NCBI GenBank assembly: GCA_038496675.1
Contig: CM076649.1
Location: 20,937,422-21,001,421 of the forward strand
Source of the DNA: Rachycentron canadum
Lineage: Eukaryota; Chordata; Actinopteri; Carangiformes; Rachycentridae
DNA: 64,000 nt
Reading direction: 5' to 3'
A program made the position numbers and the translations under genes. Positions 47,491-60,694 of this stretch are shown here, piece after piece; position 1 is the first letter of the stretch, and each line of letters begins with the position of its first letter. Under the pieces are notes generated by a model. It had not been told where the DNA came from and did not search any database. It saw only the letters and a program-made list of their open reading frames with translations.

Positions 47491-50218
47491 TTCATCATTA
47501 TAGCTACAGACATTAACAGATGTTTATGATTATGAAACAAACTGGGCTGATTATCAAACAAACAGTTTTCTCCTTTGTTTTGGTGAGCCACTTGTCCACT
47601 CTGAGCCCGTCCTGGGCCCTCAATTGTACATTACATGGTCGTCTACATATTCTGTTCATGTGCACTACTGATCAAATCAAAATGAAGAAAAGAGGAGCTG
47701 CTTAGGATGAACTGTAGATGTGAGGCTAGGGGCCACACTTCTGTCTTCAAACTCTTGTTTGTGTAAATAACTTTTTTTCAGCTCGTGCTGTTGGTACCAA
47801 TGTAGATTAATAATAACTTGGTGGGTATATGGACATCCAACCAGAGCCCTGCACAAACCTTGCAATGATGAACTCTACATCATGATCCAAGCAGACCCCC
47901 TTGTACTTGTGGATCCAGAAAGTTTAATGCTGACTTAAGGGGGACTTTGTTTGTTCCTCATACTAGGTCACATGCCTCCTTTTGCTCCTGTCATAGTTAC
48001 TGAAGCCACTACAGGTCACAAAATAGTTATGCGTAACTAGGGTTCATTATAAGCTGCTGAGACCACCTCTCAAGTTGTGCTTTAAGTCTTTGTGCAGTCT
48101 GCCTCACCTATGAGCACAAAGCACTCCAGGTTCACTCTGCCATCACAGTTTATGAGGTGGAACCATGTAGAATGGACCATAGACAATGGCCTCTGGCAAC
48201 AGCAGCATGACTGGTGGACAAGGAAATAATAATAATAATAAGGAAATAATAGTAAATAAATAATAATGTCTCTGAACAAGTGAAACAAGTTAGTCAGTCA
48301 GCTTTAGAGGTGCTGGTTGTGATACTTTTTGGACAGCAGCTGTCTCCCCTCACTTCCAGTCACTCGTCTCATGAATGTGAATAAACACGTTTCACAAAAC
48401 GTGGCATTTTCCTTTAATGCAGATTTCTACTGGCAGATGTCCAAGAACACACAGGTGATTTCAGTACATCATGGTTCATCTCCTGAAATGCTCCATCTGT
48501 GCAAGTGTAAAGTTTGTAGTTAAAACGTAGATTACTTAATCTGTCTTTTGCTGTTCTTCAGAAGCTGAAGATAATTAAGAAGCTCTGATATTAGTAAATA
48601 TTGCTGCATATCTGATAGCACATTGGAACACAGACTAATGATTAACCTTTCCGTTGATAATGTGGTTATACAATGCTCATTCACGTATGTTGGGTGTTAC
48701 CGTCTAGTTTATTTGACATGGTATTGTATTAAGTACGGCCACTGAACCTTTAAAGGGGTTTAAAGGGTGCAAAGGGGCATTATAACCCTACAAAATGTAA
48801 AAAAGGACACACAACCATTGCAAGACAAACTTTACACATAAAAACGGTAACAGTGTACATAACTATCTGACTGTACACCAAAACTGTTACATATATACAG
48901 TATGCTGCATATGTGGACCATGAGGTATATGAACGTGGATGTACAGTAAGAGTCTGAGGGAACATGAAGCTCTGTCCTCCAAGAACAAAGTTCTCTTCTC
49001 TCCTCTCCTAAAACTGTGCTGACAAGAATAGACAGTACTTTTTCTTTGGCAAGGTCAACAGCAGGTTTCAGGCTTTGATACTGATATGATACAGTAATTT
49101 TCATCCACTATGACTGGTTCAGGTAAAAGTGCATCATTCCAAATAACCTCAATAAAACTCAAGGTCAATTTTATTAATTCGTTTACAGTCCTACAGTGAA
49201 AACCATTATACACTGTGCGATGACGACTTTTAAATAACAATAAAATACACAGTCCATTTCTATTAGTTCATCAGTCACAACAACAAACAATTCAAGCTCC
49301 TCAATAGCAAATTAAAATCATTCACATACTAGAACGCTCCCACACAAACACCTGAAAATGAATATCTCACATACACATCTGAAAGTGTCTCATTAAAACA
49401 ACTGAAACCTTTTACATATTACAATATGAAAAGCTTTTCCATAGCATCTCTCTCCTCTTGAACACAATATTGTAAAGGAGCATCCCAGCTGTGTAGGAGA
49501 ACATTTTACTGGTATGTGTTTACCTGATGGCCCTTCATGGAGTTTAACACATGACTGACGTAGTCATGTTAACAAAAATCCACATGATCATATGTTGATC
49601 ATGTGTTTCTTTCTTATGAAAGTCTAAACATCATGAGGAATAAACGTAAGAGCAAAATATTACAATATAGGTATCCTTCAAAAATAGTATCTGCACATTA
49701 ATCAGAACAATCAAAAGGCATATATTTTATTATCAGGTCTGTGACACACTGAAAAAGCAGTGATGGAAAATTGAGCGGGTTCATCACCTTATGTCTGAAA
49801 TCTCTCACTCATTTACTTCTTCCTACTCACTATTCAGGGTCTGAGGGACACTGAGCTCCTCAGTGACACAGAAAACACCTTGAGACACTTTATTACCTCT
49901 CAACTGCTTTTCTGTTTTTCACTGCAAGTGCAATGCACTATGGTCTATATAGCTTGGTTAGTAACCACTACACTACTTTTCATGATAAATTGTACTATGA
50001 GTCCCCTATATAGGACATAATAAGCCTCATTACACATTTAGACATCACTACAAAATGACACATTCCCTGTATAGTAGACGATAGAGGGAGTAGTGAGTGA
50101 TTTCAGGTCAAGTAGATGGTGCAGACCAGGTTTAAAATGTGGACAGAGAGTTACGCCATCTAGTGGCAGTGTAATCACACATCCACACAGCTCTCTCATA
50201 CAAGTGTCATACAAGAAA

Positions 50219-50370
50219 AAGGCAAGGCAAGGCAAGGCAATTTTTTTTGTATAGCCCATTTTTACAAACAGTTTGTCTCAAAGGGCATCATAACAAAATC
50301 CTCTGCCCTTGGACCCTCACATCGACTGAGGAAAAACTCAAAACAAAAACCCTTTTAACAGGGAAAAAGC
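50219..50370 (+). repeat. dispersed repeat family 4, copy 1
   Basis: aaggcaaggcaaggcaa followed by tgtatagcccatttttacaa and cagtttgtctcaaagggc, shared with 59284-59400. Confidence 0.75.
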
Positions 50371-50650
50371 AGTGATCTTTTTCTGACACACTTTACATGT
50401 GCATTAATAGCTGCTTAACTCTATCACACACACTAATACATCAAACCACTGAGCTTCTGATAATTGGACGACCTGATCTACTTCCTGAGCTACAATGTCT
50501 GTTCACACTGTCCTCTTCAAACCAAACTTCTTCAAACCTTAAATGTTTTCCAGCTGATACATGCAAAAAGCTCTAGTCATGTCTATAGCCCAAAAAAGGA
50601 AAGAAGCAAATTTTCAACAGATTTGAGCTCTCAATGCTCAGGCTTTTAGC

Positions 50651-50961
50651 CTCTCAAGCTCTCAAGCTCTCAGGCTCTCAGCCTCTCAGGCTCTCAGCCT
50701 CTCAGCCTCTCAGGCTCTCAGGCTCTCAGGCTCTCAGGCTCTCAGCCTCTCAGCCTCTCAGGCTCTCAGCCTCTCAGCATCTCAGGCTCTCAGGCTCTCA
50801 GGCTCTCAGCCTCTCAGCCTCTCAGCCTCTCAGCCTCTCAGGCTCTCAGCCTCTCAGGCTTTTAGCCTCTCAAGCGCTCAGCCTCTCAGGCTCTCAGCCT
50901 CTCAGCCTCTCAGGCTCTCAGGCTCTCAGCCTCTCAGGCTCTCAGGCTCTCAAGCTCTCAG
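50651..50961. repeat. minisatellite of 8-bp units, about 39 copies
   Basis: Units are CTCTCAGG, CTCTCAGC or CTCTCAAG with almost no other change. Because 8 is not a multiple of 3, all frames read through, giving a long open frame rich in Leu, Ser and Gln that is not a gene. Confidence 0.92.
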
Positions 50962-52224
50962 GGCTTTAATTAGCTCGTTCTGGCTTTTTCACAATCTTTG
51001 TTAGAAGAGGTAATAAGGTCATTTGTACTCAGACTCCTCAGCGCTCATCACAACAAGCAGCGGCAGTGGGCTCCTCTGAGCAGCTGCCACTGATGATGAA
51101 TGATAAATGAAAATAACTGATGCCCACAAAGCAGGAGAGGCTGTAGGAAGACAGTTTTCAGGTCACTGTTTCCTCACTGCGTAATGTAATTAAGAAATGA
51201 CAGTAAACAGGACCAGCGGAGGTCAAGAGAAGATTGTTAATGACATGAAAGCCCGTGTCTGACTGTTAGAGGTCTTGAGGAGGATTTATCCACCAGGATT
51301 TATTCATCATTTATTCATAATTGGTGCAGTTAGAGTGGTTATTCCTCTTTTTCACTGTTGACAGGTATCAGACATCTTTAGGTGCTCGACTACCTCCAAC
51401 CCTCACATGCCTGAATGTCTATGAAAGCATGACGGAAAGCCCATTATCACTTTTTGTCCACAACTGCCTTTTTGTAGAATTGTGCGTTTCTAATTTGTCT
51501 TTGTCCTTTTTGCCTTTTGTCATACTGTAGTTTTGCACTTTATTACTTATAATTCTTACAGTCGACAGCACTACAACTGTGAGCTGTGAATGTTTTTTAT
51601 AAAACTCGGTTATAAAGAGTAAACTTCTGTGGAGCAACCTGTGCTCAACAGTTTTGTGTGCAATGAATGATTGTGGTTCTTGTGTGGTTGCTTTACTTTG
51701 TAATTGTCTTTGTGTGTTTGTGTTTGATCTGAAAACCATGTGATTCTGAGCTCAGATGTTCTGAGGTGATTGATTCAGAGCTTGGGTGAATGTGAGTTGG
51801 TAGTTTTGTGCTTTGAGAAAACAATGAAAGCTTTAAAGAAATGTGTTTTAGCAGCTGGTGAGTGAGCCACTGATTGGGATGCACGAATGAAGCAGCTGAT
51901 GCTAATTAGCTTCAGTGCTAATGCTACGCTATATATATGATACATTAGTGTTATTGTGATGGTGAAAGAAAATATGGAAACACACCAGCGACCTTTACTA
52001 AAATGAAGGATTATATCAGTGAAGTATGGATTTTATTTAATGATATTTAATATAGAACATGTAAAGATTGTTTAGTTTTTTATAAAACAAGAATGAAAAG
52101 TACCAGGTGTGTCTGTCATTGGGTCATGTGACGATAACAATATTTCAGTGAGACAGAAACTTATTTAGGTTTTGTTCCTGTTCTACAGCAGCACCACGAG
52201 TTGAATCAGTGTGAGCTCGCACAT

Positions 52225-52230
52225 TTTATT
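52225..52230 (-). terminator. polyadenylation signal of chitinase gene D
   Basis: AATAAA on the minus strand 60 nt beyond the stop codon of gene D. Confidence 0.6.
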
Positions 52231-52289
52231 GAAACATAATTCATTCATGGACATAATTCATTCATGATTGTGTTTCATGTTTGTGAAGT

Positions 52290-55200
52290 TCAGGGCCAGT
52301 TGCAGCACTTGCAGGAGTCCCAGTAGATGAGGCCGGGCTGGCAGCGGTGCAGGTAGGTGATTCCCTGGAAGCACTGGAAGTAGGTGGTCTTATCAGCCAG
52401 GTTCTCATACAGGCCATCAGGGCGGCCATGGCAGAAACTGGCCACGGGGTCCCTTGTAGTGGTTGGAGCTGGGGTGGTGGTGGGCTTTGGGGGGAAGCCT
52501 GAAGAGTCAGACATGCAGTCAGAATCAATAGAGGATAAACCAGCAGTTGACTACACAATGCATCAAAATGTAGGAAAACATTAGGATCTTAAGAAACACG
52601 ACTTTATACATGAAGGTTTTCATTGTTTTCAGATAACAAGGTTGGTAAAAGGCATCACAGCTTCAGCGTTTACCCATGGATGTTCTGAGGTGGTTGATGA
52701 GAGGATATGGTCCAACTGAGCAGAAGGATCCACCAAAGTCATCCATGTCCAGAGTCCACACGTGAGCACCTCCGAGGTTGTTGGCCGTCATCCACTGGAC
52801 CTGCAGGACGACCACATTAGTGACAAAGGTGAGAAAAGCTACAGCCCAGCTCAGCAATGAAAAGCTCCTGCAGCTATTCCTTTTTTAACTTTCTTAATAA
52901 GCACAGGCCCCACAAAATAAACAGAAAAGACTGTAAATGAGACAGAGTTAGTAAAAATGGAGCTCCTACCTTGGACGAGAAGCTCTGCTGGCTGTCATAG
53001 CCCACCCACGAACTGCCATAGGTGGCATATGGGACCTCCTGTTCAGAGATCCATTCAACTGTAGCACTCGAGATGAAGTTACAGACCTGGTGGCACAGAG
53101 ACAGAGTTATCCTCAGGGCTGGGGATTGAGCTACTCAAGGGTAGGTTAGTTATTAATGTTAAAATTTACGTAAAACAAAAACTTCATGTATAGTTTTGGA
53201 TCAGTCAGTTGTTCAGGGGTGTATTTTTCTTATATTCATGGATAACTGATCAAATGTAGATGTCAGGCTGAGCTACAGCAAAAATAAAAATGACAGAAAT
53301 GTTGAAGTATAATGAACAAACAGGGCTGTGAGCTGTATTTTAGGGGCAGAGAAGATTAAGAGATGTCACAGGAAGTAAACACAATGCTTCCTGGATTTTG
53401 AATTAAGTTCTTGGTGTTATTGTACATACACACTGGTGCATATCTGGACCAGCAGGTGGGATTTTACAGTGTCATTAATATCAAGGAACACAGGCGCAGT
53501 ATGCATTATTGAATTTCAGCACAGACCCTTTATTTGAAGATACATGTACCTCATAGAAGGCCCAGAAGCCGGCAGTGCGAGTGTAGGCTCCAGCATCTGC
53601 AGGGCCGTTAGCTGGGGCTCCCAGGCCGGTAGCAGCGCTGCTCAAGCGATAGGTTCGTCCGTAGGTGGGGAAACCCAACAGCAGCTTCTCAGCTGGTGCT
53701 CCCAGAGACAGCCAGTGGGACACAGTGGAGTTCTAACAAAAAGGACATGGCTGTTGGATAGGTGACAAAAACCTGAACTCCATGTTCAGTCATTGACTTG
53801 AACGTTGTGAGAGCTACTGAGAGGCCAAAAATCAGTTACTGCTGCTTTAAGCGTTGTTCACACCAATTTGTTTCAAAGAGCAATGGCCAATAAGTAAACT
53901 GCAACATTTGGCAACACTTGGCCAACCAATGGTGGAACTTCATCAGTCAGTCCATCAGTCACATTCACAAGGCTGGGCCTGCAGCCAAAACAGTTAAATA
54001 CACATTGAAACCAACTAACTTAAGAGTGTGTGTAGTTTGCGTGCGTCTTACGATATTGTGATGAATTTGTGAGCCAGAGTCCACAGAGCTGCTGTACAGT
54101 GGGCTGTTGTGTCCAGTGGCTGCCTCCCAGTGTCCATGGTAGTCGTAGGTCATGAGATTGATGAAGTCAAAGTGACTGTTGGTTTAGAAATAGTTTTTAG
54201 GTCCACAGTAAAAGATTAGACACATTATATACTCTAACTCCAAACAGTAAAAGAGAACAGAGGTCTACCCCTACAGTGAACACTGGTCTCAATTGATCAA
54301 TTCAATGTTCAGTTCTTGTCATATTTTCTACCAAGGTGTCCTTGACAACCCTATCTGTCAATCACACTAAGTTACATTTGAACTGAAGCCGGTGAAGTCA
54401 AACTCACGCTGAAATCTTGCTGACTTCATAGGCTTTGTCAATGGTGGGACGTAAAACAGCGACGTTGGCCGACAGCAGTAGCTGAGCCTTCCTGTTATCT
54501 CTGGCATCATCCTCAAAGGCTTTGGACAGTTCCTGTCAGCAAAATGAACAAAGCATGACCCAATGTCCCGTTGTTTATGTCTGTCTTCTACTGCCACACT
54601 GAGTGGGAAGTTTGTGCAATATCAACACTTCTTCATTTGAGGTTTGTCTGTCATACAATGTCAAAAAATAAGACTTAGTTAACTTAACCATCTTTATTAG
54701 GACCTTGAATTATAATTAAAAAACGTCATGGCAACCCTTCCAATAATAATAATAAAAGTAAGGTTGAAATCAGACAGAATCACCAAAGTCAGTATGATTC
54801 ATCTGGGGAACATGAGCGTCAGCTGAAATATGGAAACTGATGTTTCCATGGAGCCCTGACACTAGTAAAGTATAATAATATAACTAATATATATATATAT
54901 ATATGAAAAAAGCATTTATTAGTAATATGGAGTTTTGCATGTTTTTGATTATGAGTATCACATTTTATGTGGGGATCCATCATAGAAACATGATGATGTT
55001 TCTACAAAATAAAATCATTTTCTATTAGAATAATTAAATAAATGCTATAAACACAAATCATGTAATCACTGGCTTGCATGATACCCATTGTATGGTATTT
55101 AAACACATTCATAAATCATCAAAACCATTTTTGAAAAATGGAAGGGATGCTAACCGTGACCAGCAAAGTGAACCTCTCCTTGTCCTCATTTGGGCTGCCA

Positions 55201-58072
55201 TTTTGTCCTGGATATTCCCAGGCCAGGTTTAGCCCATCAAAGTTGTGGGTGCGCAGAAAGCTGATGGCCGACCTGATGAAGGCTGCACGTGTCTCAGGCT
55301 TGGCGACCATGGTGATGAATCTGGTGGGAGACAATAAAAACTGTGGTGTTCATTCTTCTAACACAGCAGCAGCTGCATGTGGCAAACTGGCATTGTATTT
55401 AAACTTACGGGCTCATTCCGTTGACTGTCCCTCCGACAGACAGCAGGGTCTTCAGTGCAGGGTTGCTAAAAGAAGAACATTACAGTGTTTCTGGTCAAAC
55501 ATAAGCTGATGACATAAATATACTTACACTTTCTGTGGATGTCAACTTAACTTGATGATAGGTTTGAAGTATTCCTATTAACAGGTCCTCCTACCTAAAT
55601 GACTATAGAGGGCACTTGTTGGATATAACCTATAGAAGCATACCATCATAAGGCCAGTTACTACAACCTCCAGAGGTTGTCCAGCAATGGCCAAACAGTG
55701 GGTTCCTTTTTTACAGGACAGTCTCTTTCCTGTAAAAGCCTTTCCAAAGTCTAAAAACCTTGGGATTGTTTATCATTCTGACAACCTGCACCTCCACATA
55801 TTATTTAACTCTGGCTTTGATTTATCTCTGAAGACGTCGAAACCCAAGCAATACTATTAGAACAATACGTTTCAGCTTGTGGCTTAATTAGGGTCATCCA
55901 CAAGCCAAACCCATCCAATTAAGTTTTTCTGTTTGTGGAGCTAGTGTTGACCTCTTTGAACTTTTTACTTTCTCCATGCACCTTGAAGGTAGGTGAAGTT
56001 GTGCCAGAATCCTTTCTTTGCATCTAGTGTAATTTAACTCTAAACATATCCATGTGTCATCTTCTTTTTACACTGTACATTAAATACTTGGTTGCTGCTT
56101 TTGTAAATAACATAGCAAGTTGTGCCTCCACACGTTGTTCACATTAATGAAAAATCGATGCTGCATTTAAAAGCGATCTGCCTTCAATGAATTGGTTTAC
56201 TCTTTGTTTTGTATCCCTCACTATATTACCTCACTGGTTATTGATCGTTATACCATATCTATCATGACTGAAGTCTCTGGTAATGGAAGTGGATGTTACA
56301 AGCATGATGCTGTGGCTGGCTTGACTGGCTCTTGCCAAATACTGTTTGACGAAGAGCTTTGAAATAACAGCTAGTTTGGCAAAGACATTTTTTGTGCTTC
56401 CTGTGTGATATTGGTCTGATTGGATTATTAACCTGAAAACAGCTAGAGTCATCAAAGAGCACCTCAAACATGGCCACCAAAAATATGCTCATGTGCTGAT
56501 TGTCACCTGTGTGAAACAGTGCTTTATGTCAAATTTAGTTTTGCTGTCCAAAACAGTGATTGTTGGAAAAGGTTAATACTGAAGTTATAAGACAGGGGAT
56601 GGTTCCTCCTTGACCACCTCAGTGGTTTATAGGCAGCCAGAAAAATGATTGTGTATATGACGACTCAACACCTCTGTGTTCATAAAATGTTGGGTTACAA
56701 AGTCTGAACATTTGTGTTGTTTTGGGCTGAAAGTAGAAAGACTGCACATATTGAATACTGGCTCTAGACACTGTGTGGAGCACATGTGATGCAGATGCAC
56801 TGCACTGTATACTCACACACTCTTGATTTTGTTGAGTTTTTGGTACTGCTGCTCATCGTTCCACTCGATGGGGCTGATCTGGTTGAAGCTGTTGATGGTG
56901 GCCAGGGTGTAGATGACGTGGGTGCACAGGAAGGGGTCGATGTTGTCTGCGGTGAATTTGGCCATGCTGGGCCTGTACTGGGCCCAGTTGGTCATGTGGC
57001 ACACCAGGAGATTGGATGAAGCTGAGGGAAGGTGGAGGCACAGCAGCAGTGAGACTCATTAGTTCTGAGTTTGAAGAAGATTCAACAAATGTCATTTAAA
57101 GCAGATACTTACCCATGTGCAGAGCGAACAGGACGCCCAGAGCTGACGGAGGAGAGGAGGCACAGGGACAGTGATGCAGGCGACAGACACACAGAAAACA
57201 TCATGTCCAAGGAAAAACAGAAAAATAGAATCATCTGGTGTGCACACCTACTATAAAGTTATGGCCAAACAGAAAATAAAGTAACCTGGTCATTTACAGT
57301 TCACCTTCCATTAAAAATATATTTATTTATTATTTTTTACTTTAATTGAAATTAAAGGATAAAGCGTTATATATGTGATTCTGAGCTGTTAATAAATTAA
57401 TACTGAGCAATTAAACTGTATTCCACCATTAGAGTTTTATGATGTAACATAATAATAATGATTGATTGATTTAATCATTATCATTGTGATTATTATTTTT
57501 ACTAATAGCACATCATTTTCATATTCATTTCATATTCCTAATAATTTTATATTCTCCAATATATTATTCAACATTGACAAACAGAAGAAGCTGAGCAAAT
57601 TGAAATGAGTCAATTCATGGATGAATGAACTAAATATTTAATAATGAATCTAATAATTAATAATTAATTAAATTAACCCATCAACCCCAAAACACCCCCA
57701 TCGAAAGCTGACATATGCAAATATTCTTCAATTCACACAAATCATCATCTCACAATATCATTTTTATGGTCTACCTCGGTTTGTATGAATGTAAATGGAA
57801 GTATTTATATATGTGCACATGTGTATATATACACATGCATGTGGATATGAATGTGTTTTCTTGTCTGTCTGTCTTCTTTTCTATTCTTTTGTATTTTGTG
57901 GTACAAGGCTATGGAGATAGAATAACCAATGACATCAGGATAGAGACAGAAAACTGTTTATTTCTGTATGTAAGTATAAGTATTTGAACTAAATTTAACT
58001 GAGGTGGATTAAACTGAGCTGAGTGTATGAATAAATAAATGAAAGGTATTTACCTGTGAGGAGTCTTGCCAT
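52290..58072 (-). CDS. chitinase-like protein (gene D), altered GH18 catalytic motif, complete
   Basis: Exons: 58054-58072, 57113-57142, 56817-57021, 55409-55465, 55155-55320, 54408-54532, 54052-54175, 53550-53732, 52970-53086, 52674-52800, 52290-52498; 1362 nt, 453 aa. Signal peptide about 1-20. SVGG of the third strand, MTYD (209-212) and VWTLDMDDF are present, and the chitin-binding domain from Cys407 has all six cysteines after a short Thr/Pro linker (385-405). The catalytic motif reads DGLNLAWEYPG: Glu139 is kept, but the second and third Asp of DxxDxDxE are Asn135 and Ala137. In active chitinases the last Asp positions the substrate acetamido group and assists the Glu, so activity should be strongly reduced. 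Mammalian YKL-40 also has Ala at that site but loses the Glu too. Intact reading frame, promoter and poly-A signal suggest a working gene for a chitin-binding lectin or a weak enzyme. Confidence 0.93.
55560..56770 (-). other. gene D intron between exons 3 and 4
   Basis: Part of the 1.35-kb intron 55466-56816. No coding sequence or clear repeat recognised. Confidence 0.6.
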
Positions 58073-58341
58073 CGTTGTCTCTAGAGAGTGGAGTTTTTAT
58101 GTGACAAGCCCCTGAAAGATGCAATGAAATAAAATATATCAGACATCAGGCGGCCACTGATCCCAGTGATTAGACTCAACACAATTAACTGATGAAGCTG
58201 ATGCATTTTGATGAAAACCTGCTACATAATTACACTAATTAGTAAGTACAGTTAGCAGCATCTCCCTAATGAGTAGATGTAAAAGCAATGTATACACTTT
58301 CTTCCCCATGTAAAGAAAACAATGATCAATGATCTCATTAC

Positions 58342-58401
58342 CTTTCTTCACCAGGAACAGAAGCAGAGTCCAGATCTTGGTGGAGCTGGGTCAGATTTAT
58401 A
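58342..58401 (-). promoter_or_regulatory. TATA box and non-coding first exon of gene D
   Basis: TATAAAT on the minus strand at 58395-58401; a short non-coding exon ends GAAGAAAG|GTAATG at 58342. The ATG exon follows an ATCTTTCAG acceptor near 58113. Layout matches genes B and C. Confidence 0.65.
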
Positions 58402-58873
58402 TTTTGCTCATTAATAGCTGGTGGCAAAGTGCAGCAGATAAGAGCTCAGTGTGGTGGGGGTCTGGCTGACATGACTAATTCCACTGGGAGAAGCCCAGAG
58501 TTGCTGGGAAATTAACTATCAGCTCAGTTTATACAGTGATAACAGCAATCAGTGAACCTCTGCATTAATTAATAACAGGAAACAATGAATGACAATGATG
58601 AAAGAGTGAAGCTGGTAAAAGGCTGATGCAGACAAAAGAAAGTCCAGGTCTCAGCTTCCTGCCTGGGATTTGTTTTTGTCTCCTGCTGAATGTCACATCT
58701 GAGTGCAGACCTTAGATGAGGGTCTGGACCTCTGGGTCTGGACCAGTCCAAACCTAAACATCCAGACCCTTAGAGCTCCTCATCCAATCTCTAAGGCTCA
58801 ACCCAGACATCCTGCAGAGGAATCCCTCCTGCAGCCAGACCTGAGAGGCGACTTCTCTCATGAGCATCTCACG

Positions 58874-58925
58874 AAGGACTTCTAAATATACTGATCTGAT
58901 CAGCTCAGTATATTTAGAAGTCCTT
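58874..58925. repeat. perfect 21-bp-arm hairpin upstream of gene D
   Basis: Arms 58874-58894 and 58905-58925 are exact reverse complements; the 10-bp centre contains the palindrome ctgatcag, so almost the whole 52 bp is self-complementary. About 470 bp upstream of gene D's TATA box. Confidence 0.85.
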
Positions 58926-58977
58926 CCCAACTGGAAAGGGAAGCTGTCATATTACTCTCAAAACATCCACATTCACA

Positions 58978-59283
58978 CAAGAGTGTGTCATGGTGGAACA
59001 GTGGTTAGCACTGTCAACTCACAGCAAGAAGGTTCTGGATTTGAACCCCAGGCCTGGGGCCTTTCTGTGTGGAGTTTGCATGTTCTTCCTGTGTCTGTCT
59101 GGGTTCTCTCCAAGTTCTCCAGCTTCCTGTCATAGTCCAAAGACATGTATGTTAGGTTAGTTGGGAGCCCTAATTGCCTGTAGGTGTAAATATGAGTGTG
59201 AATGGTTGTTTGTCTCTATGTGTCGGCCCTGTGATAGACTGGAGACCTGTCCAGGCTGAACCCCCGCCCCATATCTGCAGGCA
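58978..59283 (+). repeat. fish interspersed repeat with tRNA-like head
   Basis: Contains gtggttagcactgtcaactc, gtggagtttgcatgttctt, tagtccaaagacatgtatgt and gtgatagactggagacctgt, the ordered landmarks of a very common fish interspersed repeat. Non-coding here. Confidence 0.75.
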
Positions 59284-59400
59284 AGAGGCAAGACAAGGCA
59301 ATTTTATTTGTATAGCCCATTTTTACAAACAGTTTGTCTCAAAGGGCTTTACATAGCACCATAACAACATCCTCTGCCCTTAGACCCTCACATCCAGGCC
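59284..59400 (+). repeat. dispersed repeat family 4, copy 2
   Basis: aaggcaattttatttgtatag, then cagtttgtctcaaagggctt, matching 50219-50370. Directly abuts the repeat at 58978-59283. Confidence 0.75.
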
Positions 59401-60694
59401 CCCATGCCATCCTCTACAGTGGATGGCTAGATAACAGCAATTTCTGGTCTCGTGCCTCAGTTTGTGTTTCTGTTTGACTGTGTTTTAACTGACTAACCTT
59501 TCCAACATGTTTCCAGCAGCAGTGCAAACTGAGTTATCCTATGGAGACATCACTTTCAAACGTCACAGCTTTTGTCTCCTGTAGCTTGATATTGTTAATA
59601 CATGTGGCGGGGGGAACTAGAACTGCCCAACTGAACTGTCCCCGACCGTCCCTCCAGCAGCTTCAGGCTCTTTAGTTCTTCTCCTCCTCACAGCTCAGGG
59701 GAAAGCTGAAACATGTTTTACCCAGAGTTTATATTGGCATCATTATGCCAACTCCCTAAACACATGCTCTTTTCTCATGTCAGCATTATTTATTTGTAAA
59801 TCAGTAAACATGATTGTCTTTGTAGTAAAAGCACATCACTCCAATACAATTCCAATGTGTTTATTTGAAATCATATTTACAAGTAGCACCCCCCCCACAC
59901 AATTTTGAGAAGGCCCAAAGGCAACAGAAGCCACTGCGTCTCAGCCCAGACACATGAAACAGACACTCCGTGATGAAGCCTCCAGTGCTCCAGTGAACCT
60001 GAACATGACTCAGACATGGTGACATGAAAAACAACACTTTGTACAGCGTAAAGCACAGAAACACAAAACCTGGACATCAACAGCTTTGAAGCAGCTGCAG
60101 GAGGCTCCTGGGACAGACAGTCACGTCCTTTAGACCAGCACGTTTGTTTCCAATGTAAACAGAGGTTTTTACATGAATATAAATTAAATCATTAACTAAG
60201 AACATTTCTGTGTAAAATCTAAAGCAGGTGATGAAAAGTTAGAAAATAAAGCACAACATTGTACAATCAGGCGGTCAATCCTTCAACCACTCACAAAGTG
60301 AAGCATTAATACTGAGATACAAGGTTTTGGTTGAACAGTTCATTAAAATATTAAAATACTGTACAATAAAATAAAAACGTCATGATAATAATAATAATAA
60401 AATAAGAGCATTTCCTGTGGCTCCTGTCCTGAGTTAACTTTCACATGTTTTTCTTATTTTTTAAACATGGTCTCTTTCACTTCAGCAGCTTTTGATGCTG
60501 TGGATTCAGACTCATATCAGAAGCAGGTGAATCCTTCCTCAAGTCAATCTTGTGATTTTATCAGTGTGTTGGTGACATTTGTTGGGATGTTTTGCTTGGT
60601 TTAATATAAACATAACCAACACAGGCTTTTTGAGGACATTATTCACTTCAGAGCTTTAAAGGTCCCATTCAGTCTAAAGGTAGATATTAAAGGT

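Larger units (their letters stand above)
46600..52220. other. intergenic between gene C and gene D
   Basis: About 5.6 kb without a supported gene. Holds a family 2 repeat with a small open frame (46898-47490), a family 4 repeat (50219-50370) and the 8-bp minisatellite (50651-50961). The remainder is AT-rich sequence with no recognisable coding or RNA feature. Confidence 0.6.

Noticed and set aside
50634..50969. Plus-strand 111-codon frame rich in Leu, Ser and Gln
   Set aside because: Produced by the 8-bp minisatellite; all frames are open and there is no start, splice or poly-A context.
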